Shown here piece by piece: positions 11,928 through 24,300 of a DNA stretch of 64,000 nucleotides. The notes under the pieces were generated by a model. The model ran no database searches and was not told the origin of the DNA. It was given only the letters and a program-made list of their open reading frames with translations. The DNA is from Euborellia annulipes (lineage: Eukaryota > Arthropoda > Insecta > Dermaptera > Anisolabididae): contig JAKCPI010002845.1 of the NCBI GenBank assembly GCA_023213315.1, forward strand, positions 1 to 64,000. Reading direction: 5' to 3'. The translations under genes and the position numbers were made by a program. The first letter of the stretch is position 1, and every line of letters starts with the position of its first letter.

Positions 11928-12650
11928 GACACTGTTTAATTAATGACGAGAAAAACATTATTTATGAGTGGAATGGAATAGCTTGGAATAAAAAAGACAA
12001 ATCTAATTGAAGAATCATGTTCGCAAATGGTCAAATTGAAGACCATTGTTGTCCAGACAACATTGATAACGCGCCCCAAGGGCTGTGACGGCGCCAGCTT
12101 ATTTTTTCAGTGAGTGGACAACCTTACCAATGGAGGGCGGGGGGGGGGGGGGCAGACAATATACATTTAGGCTATATCAACATAGAAACAACAAAAAATG
12201 GGAGGGGGGATCCAGGGAGCAGATACCATTGCCGGGGGGAGGGGCGCTTGCCCCCACTGCCCCTCCCCCCGTAGCGCCGTCATTGCCCAAATGTCACAAA
12301 ACATGTCATTAGGAATAACGCGACTTTGTCTTTCAATTTACAATTTCAATTGTATCAATTTTTCTTTGTTTGGTGCAATAAACTTTGTCTTTGAGATATC
12401 CGCTCAAAAAGAAGTCCATGGGCGAGAGTCAAGGGCTAATACAAGGGAGGGGGTAAAGGGGTAATTACCCCCCCCCCCCTTTGGTGTGTCAGCGTTGTCT
12501 GGATGATGATCTATTTGAATATTTGCGAACATGATTTTTTTTTCAATTTTATTTGTTTTCTGTATTCGAAGCTATTCCATTTCACTCTATGTTCATAAAT
12601 TATGTTTTTCTAGTCGTTGGAAGTGTGAGTACATTTTTTTGAGACACCCT
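11928..12650. mobile_element. Fold-back element with an internal G/C-tract insertion
   Basis: The left arm (about 11928-12060) is inverted relative to the right arm (about 12490-12650): 'gacactg...gacgagaaaaacat', 'gaatagctt', 'aatcatgttcgcaaat', 'gtccagacaac' face 'gttgtctggat', 'atttgcgaacatgat', 'gaagctattcc', 'atgtttttctagtcgt', 'gagacaccc'. The centre contains 'ggagggcggggggggggggg' and 'aaggggtaattaccccc', wording shared with the hAT-type MITE family at 16239. It may be a hAT MITE nested in a larger fold-back; no TSD was confirmed. Confidence 0.6.
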
Positions 12651-14528
12651 GTAGACATATAAAAAGAATATCGTACAAAAAAAATTTAGTGTTTAAAATT
12701 AGAAAATTATTAATAAATACAAATATAAAAAAAAATGAAAAAATTTGAATATTCAAATTATTTATAAAATCTTGTTGGGTCATCAAATGCTTTACGATTA
12801 AAGGATGATTTTTAAAAGTTAATCCATCCTGTTGTATGCGTTATATAAATGCAAAATGAATTTAAAAAATAACAAAAGAATTCAGTGTCTTTTTCTTTTT
12901 AATATTATCAGTCACATATTTATTTATCAAGTTTTCTCTTTGGAAAAACAAAATTCATCTTTATTTTAAAATTTTATCTGCCTTTTCCCTTTATTCTTTT
13001 TCTATATTACATATTCAAGTTTTAAATAATATACTTTTTAAAAATTATTTGATTATAAATTATGTTGTTCAATTCAATCCTTTTTTAATAAATACTTTCA
13101 CTGTTAGTTGATTACTTTTCCACACCAATATGTGTGCGAAATATTTATATAAAAATAGCTAGTAATTTAAATTATTCATCGACTCTCTCTATGATATGAT
13201 TGGTGTTATTATTTTTGATTCCTCTTTGTTTTGTTTTTTTTTTTTAAATATATATATTTATCCCTTATTTCTACTTTTTATTTTATATATATTTTTTCAG
13301 ACGTTTCATAAATTTTTCTTTTTTTTTTTTTACACGTCTAAATTGGTGTTACATCCCTTTTTTTTCAAAAGAAGAATATTTATGAATTATTTTTGATTTA
13401 TATATTTATTTATATATCACCGCCGTTTTGGAATTTGGCAAAAATTCGGTTGTTTTTTTTTTGCAAATTTCAATCATCGATACATATATAAATAAGCCAT
13501 AAGAAATTTAGAAAGAAAATATTCTATTGTTATTTATTTATTTTTTTAGCCCTGATGGATTAAATTTTATATTTAATTCAGCCTTGACTAGCTCATTTTT
13601 TTTTTAAATATGAATATACATATTTATAAAATTTGTGAAAAATCACATCTAATAAAGAATAATAATAATAAATAATTAAAACGTGCATTAAAACAATAAT
13701 AAATAACAATTTAAAAAAAATTTGATATATATATATATATATTATATTATTATTTATAGAATATGACTTTGAATTAATAAAAATAGAGAAATAATAAGTA
13801 GAAAGAAGAAAGAATGTTTTGGAATGCACGTTTTGTTTTTGCTTTTTAAAAATATATTTTAAGTTCCTGGTAAATATGAAAATGGAATCGTCATTATAGA
13901 TATCACATCTCTTTCACCTGTATTTTGTTGTTGTCTAATTGTAAAATATACAATTTAAATTGTATGGCACTTAAAATCAATAAATCAATATATTAAACAA
14001 CAACAATGTTCAACAATTAACAAAGCAACAAATCAATTTTTCTATAAAAGGAACTTAAGAAAAATAAAATTTCCCAGGAACTTGAAGACTATTATTAATA
14101 TAATGATTTAAATGGTATATATATTAAATGCATTTTATAAGAATAAAGAAGAGAAAGAGCAAATGACTGACTAATCGAACTTCAAATTCAACCGAGGAAT
14201 TATATATATATATATATATGTTCGAACTTTCTTACTCGTTTGTGAGAATTCGCTTTCTTCACGCTAGGCATGCATTGACCATTCTTGTTTGAACAATAAT
14301 TTAAATTAAAAATTCAATTAAAAAATTGAAATCAGTTATTTGCTCTAGAATTATGGTTAGGCTAAATACACACAGAAAGGGAGATTTTGTCTCCGACAAA
14401 ATATCTAGGATCAAGTTATTTTTTCTTGACAGAATCTCCCTTCCTTTGTGCGTCCGGCCGTATTACTTAAGAAAGAGTATGATGATAGTTTAAAAAATAA
14501 AATAAGACTTTTTATCAAAGGGGAATAA

Positions 14529-14826
14529 GGCTGAACGCACACCAAGCAGAGCAAAACGTTTTGCTCAATGCCAACGCACACCGATTAGACAAAATATTTT
14601 ACCATTGAGCGTTTTTGCCTTGACAAAACATTTTGCTCAATGCCAACGAGCAAACAGAGCAAAACACTCAATGGCAAAACATTTTGTTCAATGATGTCGA
14701 ATCATGCTCAATTGTGTTTTGCCTTCTTGGTGGCAATTTGAAGACATCTTACAATCCTCCCATAGAAAAGTATTGAAAAAACGTTATGTCCGAAAACGTT
14801 TTTGTTCAATTGGTGTGCGTTCAGCC
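14529..14826. mobile_element. Harbinger-type MITE with TAA target duplication
   Basis: The termini are GGCTGAACGCACACC and its exact complement GGTGTGCGTTCAGCC. TAA flanks both sides (14526-14528 and 14827-14829), which fits the TWA target rule and GG start of PIF/Harbinger elements. Inside, 'gcaaaacgttttgctcaatg' and variants recur, forming sub-terminal palindromic repeats. It is 298 bp and has no open frame. Confidence 0.85.
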
Positions 14827-15389
14827 TAAGAATGTAATAAGATATGTTTTAGATCGGTTTAAAAATGCATCAACTAATAATATAAAAATATTTGGAGACA
14901 TCTTTCATTATATTTGAAAATATTATTAAAATGTATGAAAAAAAATGAGATTAAAAAAAAAAGTTATAGGGAAGCTATTTGTCAAAATGAAACTTCGGTA
15001 AAATTACCAAGGTATAAAAATAAAATTTTAATTTAACGCTAGTCTATTAAATTTAATAACGAACAAAATAATTTTTAAAATTAGAAAAATGAATTGTTAA
15101 AACATCGTCTGTCATATTAATTCTCGATTCAGTAGTTGATCTTATTAATCAATTTAAAATATAACTAAATTTCAAAATAATACTCGAGCTATAAAATTGA
15201 GTTATAGAAACGTTGAAATACTTTTCTAAGATGTCTGCAAATTATTTTTAATATTTTTAGCTTATACCAAATTAAGTATTCTAAGTTAAAAGATTTTTAG
15301 GTGAGATTTCTTTGATCTTGTTTTGTTTTCTCATTACCTCGATTGAATGAATGAAAAACTTCCGTTTCTTTTATTTGCTGTTGAGAGAA

Positions 15390-18300
15390 TCAAGGCAAAA
15401 ACTGCACGTAATTCTCAGGCACGAGTCCTGTTTTGCCGTTGAGAGTCCCTTCAAGCCATCCGGGTTCTAAAGATCTCCGAACTAAACAACAAAAAATAAA
15501 AATATTTATTCGTGGGCTAGTAAAAAGAATATTTTAATAATTATATTGACTCACCGTTTGTAATTATTTGATTTGGTTCAAACGAGAGCTCTCCGTCGTT
15601 CTCCCCCTTGCAGGTATATAAAGTCCTTACGCGTCTAAATTAAAAAAAAAAAATGATTATTAAAAGATTATATTAATTTAACTTAAAATATAGTTAGATC
15701 TTGATAAGTCAAATCACAAAAGAAATAATCTTTGAATTATTAAATTCAGATTATTTATTTATTTATAGGTCGAGGGCTAACTATACTTTTTTTTCATTAA
15801 ACAACTATTATACTTTAGCTAAAAAAAAATAACAAATAATAACAAACAAAATGGTAAATTAATAAAATCGCTCTAGAAAAAAAAGAACAAAAGTGGAAAT
15901 AAAAAGACAAAAGCAGGCAAGAAAAAGATTCCGTTGGAGAAATAAAAGGACTTCACCTGATGCCAGGCGAAGCGGGACTCGAACGACCGCTGATAGGAGA
16001 ACTGGCTGCATAGCACAACCTGCACCAATGGGGTCCAAGCCGACAAAAGCCGTTCAGTTACACTCATTTTTGAATTTCTCATATCAAATTTAGAATTAAA
16101 ATATTCAAAAATGAATGGATAAAAATGGTTAATGAATAATTCGGAAAATGAATATTAGTTGGTTAGTTGCAAGAAGTTTATAAGTTAGAGAGAAAAACTA
16201 AGAAAAGTTGGAATTCATTAATTAATGAGTATTAGTGGCAAGGGCGGATACAAGGGTAAAAAGGGTAATTACCCCCCCCCCCCCGAGATTTGAAAAAAAA
16301 AAAAAAAATACTTTTTTCGAAAAATAAATTTATTTTTGATGTAAAATTTTAAAAATTAATACTTAAAAATTGGATTTGTATTTATATTCTGGCAAACAAG
16401 TACAGAATGCGCCTTTAAATTACTGAAATTGTGTGCTGTGTGACCAGTCACACCAGATTACCCCCCCCCCACCCCCCTGAGAAACACCTCTGGATCCGCC
16501 CTTGATTAGTGGGTAATTTGGTTTTAATATAAAAGAACGAGCTTTAAAATAATTTATTTTAAAATGATTTTAAACAAAGAGATTGAGATTACTAAGGCAG
16601 AACTGTAACTAAGGGCGGTCCAGAGGATTTTTCGGGGGAAGGGCCCCCTAGGAAAAAAAAAATTGGTGTAACTGGTCACACAGCACACATCTTTCTTTAC
16701 TTTCGATAATTTAAATTTGCATTCTGTACTTGTTTACCAGAATACAAATCAAATTTTTAAGTATTAATTTTTAAAATTAAAATTTAATTTCATTTTTCTC
16801 AAATCTCGGGGGGGGGGGGGGGTATTTATTCCCTTAACCTCCCTGATAGGATCGATCAAAAATTCCATTCGACAGGTAAACGCGTTGGCCATGCCTGCTG
16901 TATATAATCTTTCTTCTCGAAAATATTTATTTGATGTTAATGATATTTTCATAAGAATTAATTCTTATTGCATGAAAACAAATTGCGGTGAGAATTTTGA
17001 TGAGGAAGGAGGCACAGTGAGCGCCAAAGTTAAGTTCCATATATGTGATTATTTTATTTATTGTTTAAAAAAAAAATAAGAAATATTTTTTAATGGATAG
17101 AAAATAATTGGCAGAACTTAACTTTTGCCCTCAAAAGGCTCGTAGCCAGGAATATTTTCCGAGAGAGGGAGAGCTAGAAATTTTTGTCTTTTTTGGTATC
17201 TGAGAATACATTAACTACAGAAATGGTCATGAAATATTTTAAACGTGTCTTTTAACAACTGGGCTAGAAAATTTCGGAGGATTCGAGCTTTTCCTCTATC
17301 TACGACCTGGCTTTCATTGTACTGTATAAGGCAGATAGCATCAAAAAAATTCACCAAAGTCGTTTTTGGCAAAATCCGTATATTCATGAAATTAGTGCTA
17401 GCTACAGCTACAGCTGGGAGAGAGAAAACAACAAGTTTTCAGAAAGAGAAAAAAACAAGGTTTCCGAAACCACATTATGCACTTCAGACCACTTAACGCC
17501 TGGCCGTCTTCAGTGAAGGATATAATTCAGTGGGTTCCCTTTATTTGATTTTACAAGTAATGTAAGGAGAGACGCCACCCGACTTCCCCTTCTCTATCCT
17601 TCAATGAATTATATCCTTTGTTATATTTATCATGAGGACGACCAGGAGTTAGACCGGACGAAATATTTGCATATACAGCAGGCATAAGGAGGTTTCTAAA
17701 AATATGCTGATTTCTTTTCAAAGTGGTGCAAGTTTATATTTGCCAATAATGAATCCTACCGATGTAATAGTCTATTTGTAACCCTTTCTCATCATAATTA
17801 TTATTAATGAAGAGCAGAAAATATTTTTAATTAATTTAATAAATAAAAATGGGATACTTACAAAGATTCGGCGGGTTTATATTGACTTGCGTAATGTATA
17901 GAATTTCCTGGAATAAAAAAAAATACAATCAAATATTAAAAATCTTTTTTTATCTCATTAAAAATATAAAATAAAGGGTTTAGATAACAAGATTATTATA
18001 TTAAGAGAGGTAGAAACGTTCAAGACAATAAAAAAATGGTTTCTCTCATATCACTACAGGAATACCTCGTTGAGTCCGGTTTTAAAATTAAATAAAAAAA
18101 AAATAAATACGTTTAGCCGGAATACCCGAGGTATTTTTGTATATCTATAGAGTTATCAAGTGCATAATACTAAATTTTGTTTACCTCTTTTATTCTTTTG
18201 AGGAGATTGTGGCTGAGGGTAGGAATACTCTCGACTCGAATTCAATGAACCGATCGATTCATTCGAACTACTCGTGTTGTTCAACTGATCCGAAATGCCA

Positions 18301-21300
18301 TCGTAAGGAACTACGAAAAAGAGAAAATTATTTTTAAGATGCAAAATACATGCAGTCATAAAAATATTTCTTTGCTAATAAATAAGATTAAAATTAAATT
18401 ATTATTTTTAAATTTGGAATCTCTATATATGGATAAGGGATTTACAGGTCTATTCTCTAAAAAGAGACGTTAAAATTTAACATCAACAAATGAGTGTTAA
18501 AAAGTAAAGTAATAACATCAACATGTATTGCCCTATTGACCAACTCCGGGACTTTTAACAATTTTGAAGGACTGAAGATGGGTAGATGAAATTCACCCGA
18601 AATGTCTCATTAAATTGTATTAAATCGGAGGCTTTCGTTTTTTGGCTGCACCTGCTCCTTCTCCTGTCTATAGAAGGGGGGGGGGGGGGGGGAAAAAACA
18701 GCCACTGACTTCATTGATTTAATAACATCAACGTTAAAAAATGTTCTCTAAACCAAGTTTTAACACCGACGTTAACCTACGTTAATTTTTACTTTCTCTT
18801 ACCTCTATATATGTTAATATATAGAGAGAGAAAGTATTGGATTCATGTCAAAAATTCGATGTCGAGATTTTGATGGATATACACGTTTTGAAGTCCCCTG
18901 AATCCAAAAAAGTGGTGTTCGCGACATGGTCTGTCTGTCTCTGTGTGTGTCTGTCTGTATCCAATTTAAAGCATGAAGGAATTGAGAGCTAAGTGGTTGA
19001 AATTTTATATTTAAGTTAGACCCCCTGGAGTGAAAAACACCATTTTTATACATTAAATAAGGCGTTAAAATATTAAAGGCACCTAGATATGACATTAATT
19101 TTTAACTCTATTGACTAAATGTTAACGCTTAGGGTTTAAAGTTTTTGCTTACAGAATAACAATTTGCGGCAAGGAAGTGTTAAAATGAATTAACGCTGTT
19201 TACAGATGTTAAAAGTTAACGTTTTTGCTAAGAGCATAGACCTGGTTATTAGTTCATTTTTAAAAATTTTAAACCTACCTGCTGTTGTTCCATGCATAAA
19301 TACAGGCTTGGGATGTTTATTTGCTCTACTCGAAGAGAGAGTGTCATCGCTATGCAAGGCCGGAGGTTGAGGTTGATTACGGACCATTCCGAGGCCGGCC
19401 GTTGTTGAGAGATTGCCAGGGCCTGGGAGAATTGGATGTGATCGAGCGTGTTGCAGATACTCCATATGATGCTGTTGCAACCCTCCGCTAACATGAGATC
19501 GGGGAACTAGAGACGGACGTCGATTGGGATTCATGTTCACAGCACCCATATTGAGTACCGTGTTCGGTCCATTATAGAACGAATGAATTACCGCCTGAAA
19601 ACGATACTAATAATATTAGAAAACTATCACAAATTGAATATATTTTGTTTCAATTACCTGTTGTACAGGTTGTGGTGGTGGAGGTTGTACTGTCTGCATA
19701 TTATATGGCGAATAAAATGCCGAAGGTTTGATATGTCTCGGCGGTGGTACTATAATATTGTTCCCAGTGATTGGCGAAGGCTGTTGTGGTTGAGCAAGTT
19801 GCTGGCCACTTTGTGTTAGTGACATAGACGATGACGGTGACGAAGATGAGGTCGATTGGTTGTGATTGTGTAATGAACCTAAAGAGACGTGTGCAGGCGA
19901 ATCGGATACCGGAAGAGATTTGAAGATCTAAAAAAAAAATTTTTCAAAATTAAAATTTTGCTGATAATTTCTTTTAATATTTTAATACCTTTTCATGGTT
20001 TTCTATGAGAATTTCTACTACAATATTACAGAATTTGATATCCATTATTGCAGCGACAGTTTCCTCCTCAGGTCTTAATAATGTTGGTCCGAAACAGACT
20101 GCCAAATTGCTGACGGTCATTAAATTTTTATCCGATTTACTCGCCACACTGAAAAGCAAATAATATTTATTAATCAATAATTTCAGTTCTACAATATTGT
20201 GGATAGATATTTTTATTATGCTAATTTCCAACTATGAGTTATTTTTGGTTATATCAATTTTGTAAACATATATTTTGTAACGATTTTTAGCTCAATGGCT
20301 GAATGCCAAAGGGGCAGAATAAAAAAAAACAAAAAAATTATGAGTTATATTATTGTTAATTAATTAATTTATTTATTTTGTCTTCTATGGCCTCTGGTTA
20401 AGGAGAGATATACAGTATTTTATTTTAAGAACCATTTAGACTACACCCCTTTTTACTATATTTGGTATCCAAATTAATTTAGAAAAATTTTCATCGCTGG
20501 GGACAAAAAGCGAACCCCAGGTTCTTAGAACAAGAGGCGTTTTCTAACATTGTGTTACTTCTATTAAGCGAGTAACAATTATTTTTTATTTATTCTATAT
20601 CTGACCTAGCCATAGGGTAAATCAATAAATAATAAATCTAAATTCAAAAAAATATATATAGTATAAATCAAATGCAAATATTGATAAAATAAATGTTTAC
20701 TTGAATAAATGCCTGGCAAGTGTTTCAAGAACAGCTCGATGTTGTTGGGGCAGCCGATGAATCAGAGTATGTACATCATTCACACGTCGCTCTCGAGTCT
20801 CTTGTTCTGAAAAAATTAAATAATATTATTATAATAAATATTTAATATATATATATTTTTAGAATGTAAGGCAGGCTGAAGAAGTTTTGGTACATTATTA
20901 GATTGTTATGATGAGAGGTTTTTCTGCACTTAAACCCTATTTTGTATTTTTTAACAATAAAGAGGAAGCAGACAGCCTCTTTACGGTATTAGAAATTTTA
21001 AATGTCAAATTGTTTTATCTAAGACGTCTTATCATCTTTTGAGATGCACACAGTGCTTGTATATATCAATGATCTTTCTTCTCATTGAAGTAGTCTAAAT
21101 ATTTTTTTGAGAGAGGTGGAGGTTCGAATCATAGGCACCATAACTGGGCGGGGGCAAAGGTACCGTGAGGGTCAATTTACCCATCACATGCGTTTTTACT
21201 GAAGTGTGATTATTTCCATTGTTTTTTAAAGAAAATGAAAATCTTGATTGGAAATTCTCTAGGTTTGAACCATGAAGTTTCCATTAAAAAATGTATAATA

Positions 21301-24300
21301 TAAAAACAATGAAATAATAAGTAGAAAACGCATGGGTGGGACTTAACATTGTCCCTCACTGTACATATTAACACAATTAAAAAGAGGTATTTGGATATGG
21401 AGAAAATATACACAGCGAGTTGCTTTCCACAATTAAAATAATTTATTCTGCAAACATTTCGGAATCCTACGTCACTTCAGTGCATCAAATTACACTTATG
21501 TGGAGGGCTTAATGATAAAATTTTTTGTGTATGAGAAGTTCAAGAATTATGGTGAATTTTAATGTGGAAGTCCTGAGGGAAAAACTATACATGTAGGTAT
21601 TTTATACAGTTGGTCAGATCCCTTTTTGCAAAAAACAGTTTATCCCAGTGACAGTTTGGCGCAAGCAAGTTTTATTACTTATTACAGAGTAATAAAACTT
21701 GCTTGAAACCTTCACTGGGATAAACTGTTTTTGCAAAAAGGGAATCTGACCAACTGTATAAAATACCTACATGTATAGTTTTTCCCTCAGTGACTTGGAC
21801 ATTAAAAAATTCACCATAATTCTTGAATGGCTTTCATACACAAAAAATTTTATCATTAAGACACGCTCCACATAAGTGTAATTTGATGCACTGAAGATGG
21901 ATTGCTAGGCATTCGAAATATTTGCAGAATAAATTATTTTAATTGTGGAAAGCAACTCGCTGGTGTATATTTTCTCCATATCCAATACCTCAACGATCTG
22001 TCCCAGCAAAATTTTAACTTCTACAATATAAAAAGAGTCTGAGAAAATATGCGAACACAAGAGACCCTACGATGCTACAGGAACCAGAAGGTCATTATTC
22101 GTGGATTAAGGGCCCCAGTACACGATCCTTGCACACACAGTATTTTGCTCTCAACCCCCCCCCCCCCCCTCCCCTCGGCGAAAAACAGCAAGAAAACTTC
22201 TCCCACAAACCAAAGAATGTCCACGTAACTTTAAAATATTTCTATATAGAAAAATAGTAGATTTAACACACACTAATTCAAATATATTACTGGAATTAAA
22301 ATTGTTGATGTCTTTGTGTTATAGGCCTATAGTTTTGAGGATGGCCTTAACCAAGATCGAAATGTAGTCGGCTTAAGTCGTTGAGAAATAGTAAAATGTT
22401 TTAAGCCAATCAAAAAGAAAATAAATATTCAAGAATAGAAAAAAAACAATATTTATTTTCTTTTTGAATTATCGGCAACTTAAATTGATGACTATACTTA
22501 CTGACAGCAGCAATAAAACAGCCATGCAAACGAAATGTCATTAAAGGCTCGCGTAAATTTCGAAGAAATGTCTTAAGTGCCGATGTGACCGTTTTGTTGT
22601 CCCATTCGTCTCCAACATCCCAAGTAAATTCCAAGACGCCGCCTCCCCCTGGCGAAGTCGCTTTCCGACGATCCAATCCCATCGCGAGTAATTTGCTTAC
22701 TTTACTTGTTACTCCGCCGACACGATACAATCCTTGCTCTTCCAATCCTAAATGAATAAAATTTTTTTTTTTGAAGAAAAAAATATAAAATTTTATTTTA
22801 AATTAAAATCTTTATACGAACCTTTGCTTTCAAGAAATTCAATGCATTTATGAAAGAAATTCAATCCAACTTCATCTAGTGTCGTCTCTTCAGGTTTATT
22901 TATTTTTCCGGGTTGCGCGTATGTCTGTTTATAAAGTAATAGAATTATCAAAAATATTAAATTAAAATGTATTAAAAAAACAAATCCAAGTGCACAAGAG
23001 ACAAGTTATTTTTCGAACGCAAAGCAGCAAAAATAATTTTAAAAATCAAAATAATTAAACCATCAAATCCCATTCCTTTTTAATTTTTTATTTCATGATT
23101 TTTTTTTCTTCTATGTTAAACTTTTTTTATAATAAAGAATATATTTAACATTTTTTTTTACTTCTAAAAAAAAGTTGATTGGTTCTGTTAAAAAAATTAA
23201 AATGAACACTGAACAATAATTGGATTGCTTATTCTGCAGTCGTTTTCAAGTACTGTACACTTGCACCAACTCAAGTGAACTCATTCCAATGAATGTAGAT
23301 GGCGCAGACGTCGTTAATAAAATGCACGTAACGGTCCTTTAGAGGTTAGTTTAGTCCCTTAGAGGTTAGTTCACTTGAATCGGAGTATGTGTGCAGTAGT
23401 TGAAAACTACTGCAGAATAAGCAGTCGAAACATTGTGCAGTATTTATATTTTTAATAAATAATTAATACAAAATATGCTTTATAATTGAAAACTTCCATA
23501 AAAAAAAATTAAAATTAATTATAGTATGATTACAATACTATATGAGATAAATAATAAAGAAATATATTTAAAAATATTTAAAGAAATTAGTAACTTTCAT
23601 AAAAAAATGAGAGCCCTCTTAAAAGTTTAACATATATAGAAAATAATAAAAGTATCAAACAAAATTAAAAGATGAAAGAGAAGATTTTACCCAACTCTGT
23701 AAAATTGTTTTAAATAATATCCCCCAAACCACAAAATATTGCAGCAATGTTTGAGAAATATTTAGAATCTCTCTCTATATTTTTCTTTCATTCTTGTTAT
23801 TTTTTTTTGTGGGGGGGATACTTAATAAATTGTTACTCAAAACTGTGCTTCAATCAAAAATTCAAAATACATAAAATACGTGATAATTAATATCTACCAG
23901 AAAGGAAAGTAATTTGATAAAAGAAAGATAAAGAAGAATATTTATACCCTTGTTTTAGTAAATGAAAATGAACAATATTTATTAAAAAACAAATTTTGTT
24001 TAAAAATTACCTTGATATTAAAAAGGAGAGTAATTTTTTGTCACGGATAATCCCATTTTTAAACACTTGTTTTATTGAGAAGGCATTTAAAGTTCTTTTG
24101 GAATCAAAGCTTCAAATATTAGTGACAATAATGTAAAAAAAAAAAAAAAAAACTACCATTGGCTCTACCATAGGATCTTGTTGAGAGATTATAATAGTAA
24201 TATGTTAGTTATGAATATAATAAAAATTAAATAATACAATACTTAAAGGCCTAGATTAGGGGTTTCAAGTTTTTTATTGGTAAAAAACACTTTATGTACA

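Larger units (their letters stand above)
10501..15389. other. Intergenic region between the odorant receptor and Graf
   Basis: The two genes converge here (receptor plus strand, Graf minus strand). It is largely low-complexity A/T with TA runs near 10778, 13725 and 14203. It holds the fold-back element at 11928-12650, the Harbinger-type MITE at 14529-14826, and a diverged possible relative at about 14358-14462 ('aggctaaatacacacagaaa' against 'tttgtgcgtccggcc'). No gene is supported. Short open frames at 11736-11924, 13196-13396 and 13593-13829 are low-complexity F/Y/I/K strings. Confidence 0.6.

Noticed and set aside
12085..12464. Gly- and Pro-rich open frames
   Set aside because: Artefacts of G and C tracts within a MITE.
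15893..16093. Possible functional tRNA gene on the minus strand
   Set aside because: A B-box-like string is present, but no complete cloverleaf could be drawn; more likely a worn tRNA-derived repeat.
19583..19819. 78-codon plus-strand open frame
   Set aside because: It is antisense to two Graf exons and the intron between them, and the Graf reading is confirmed by phase and homology.
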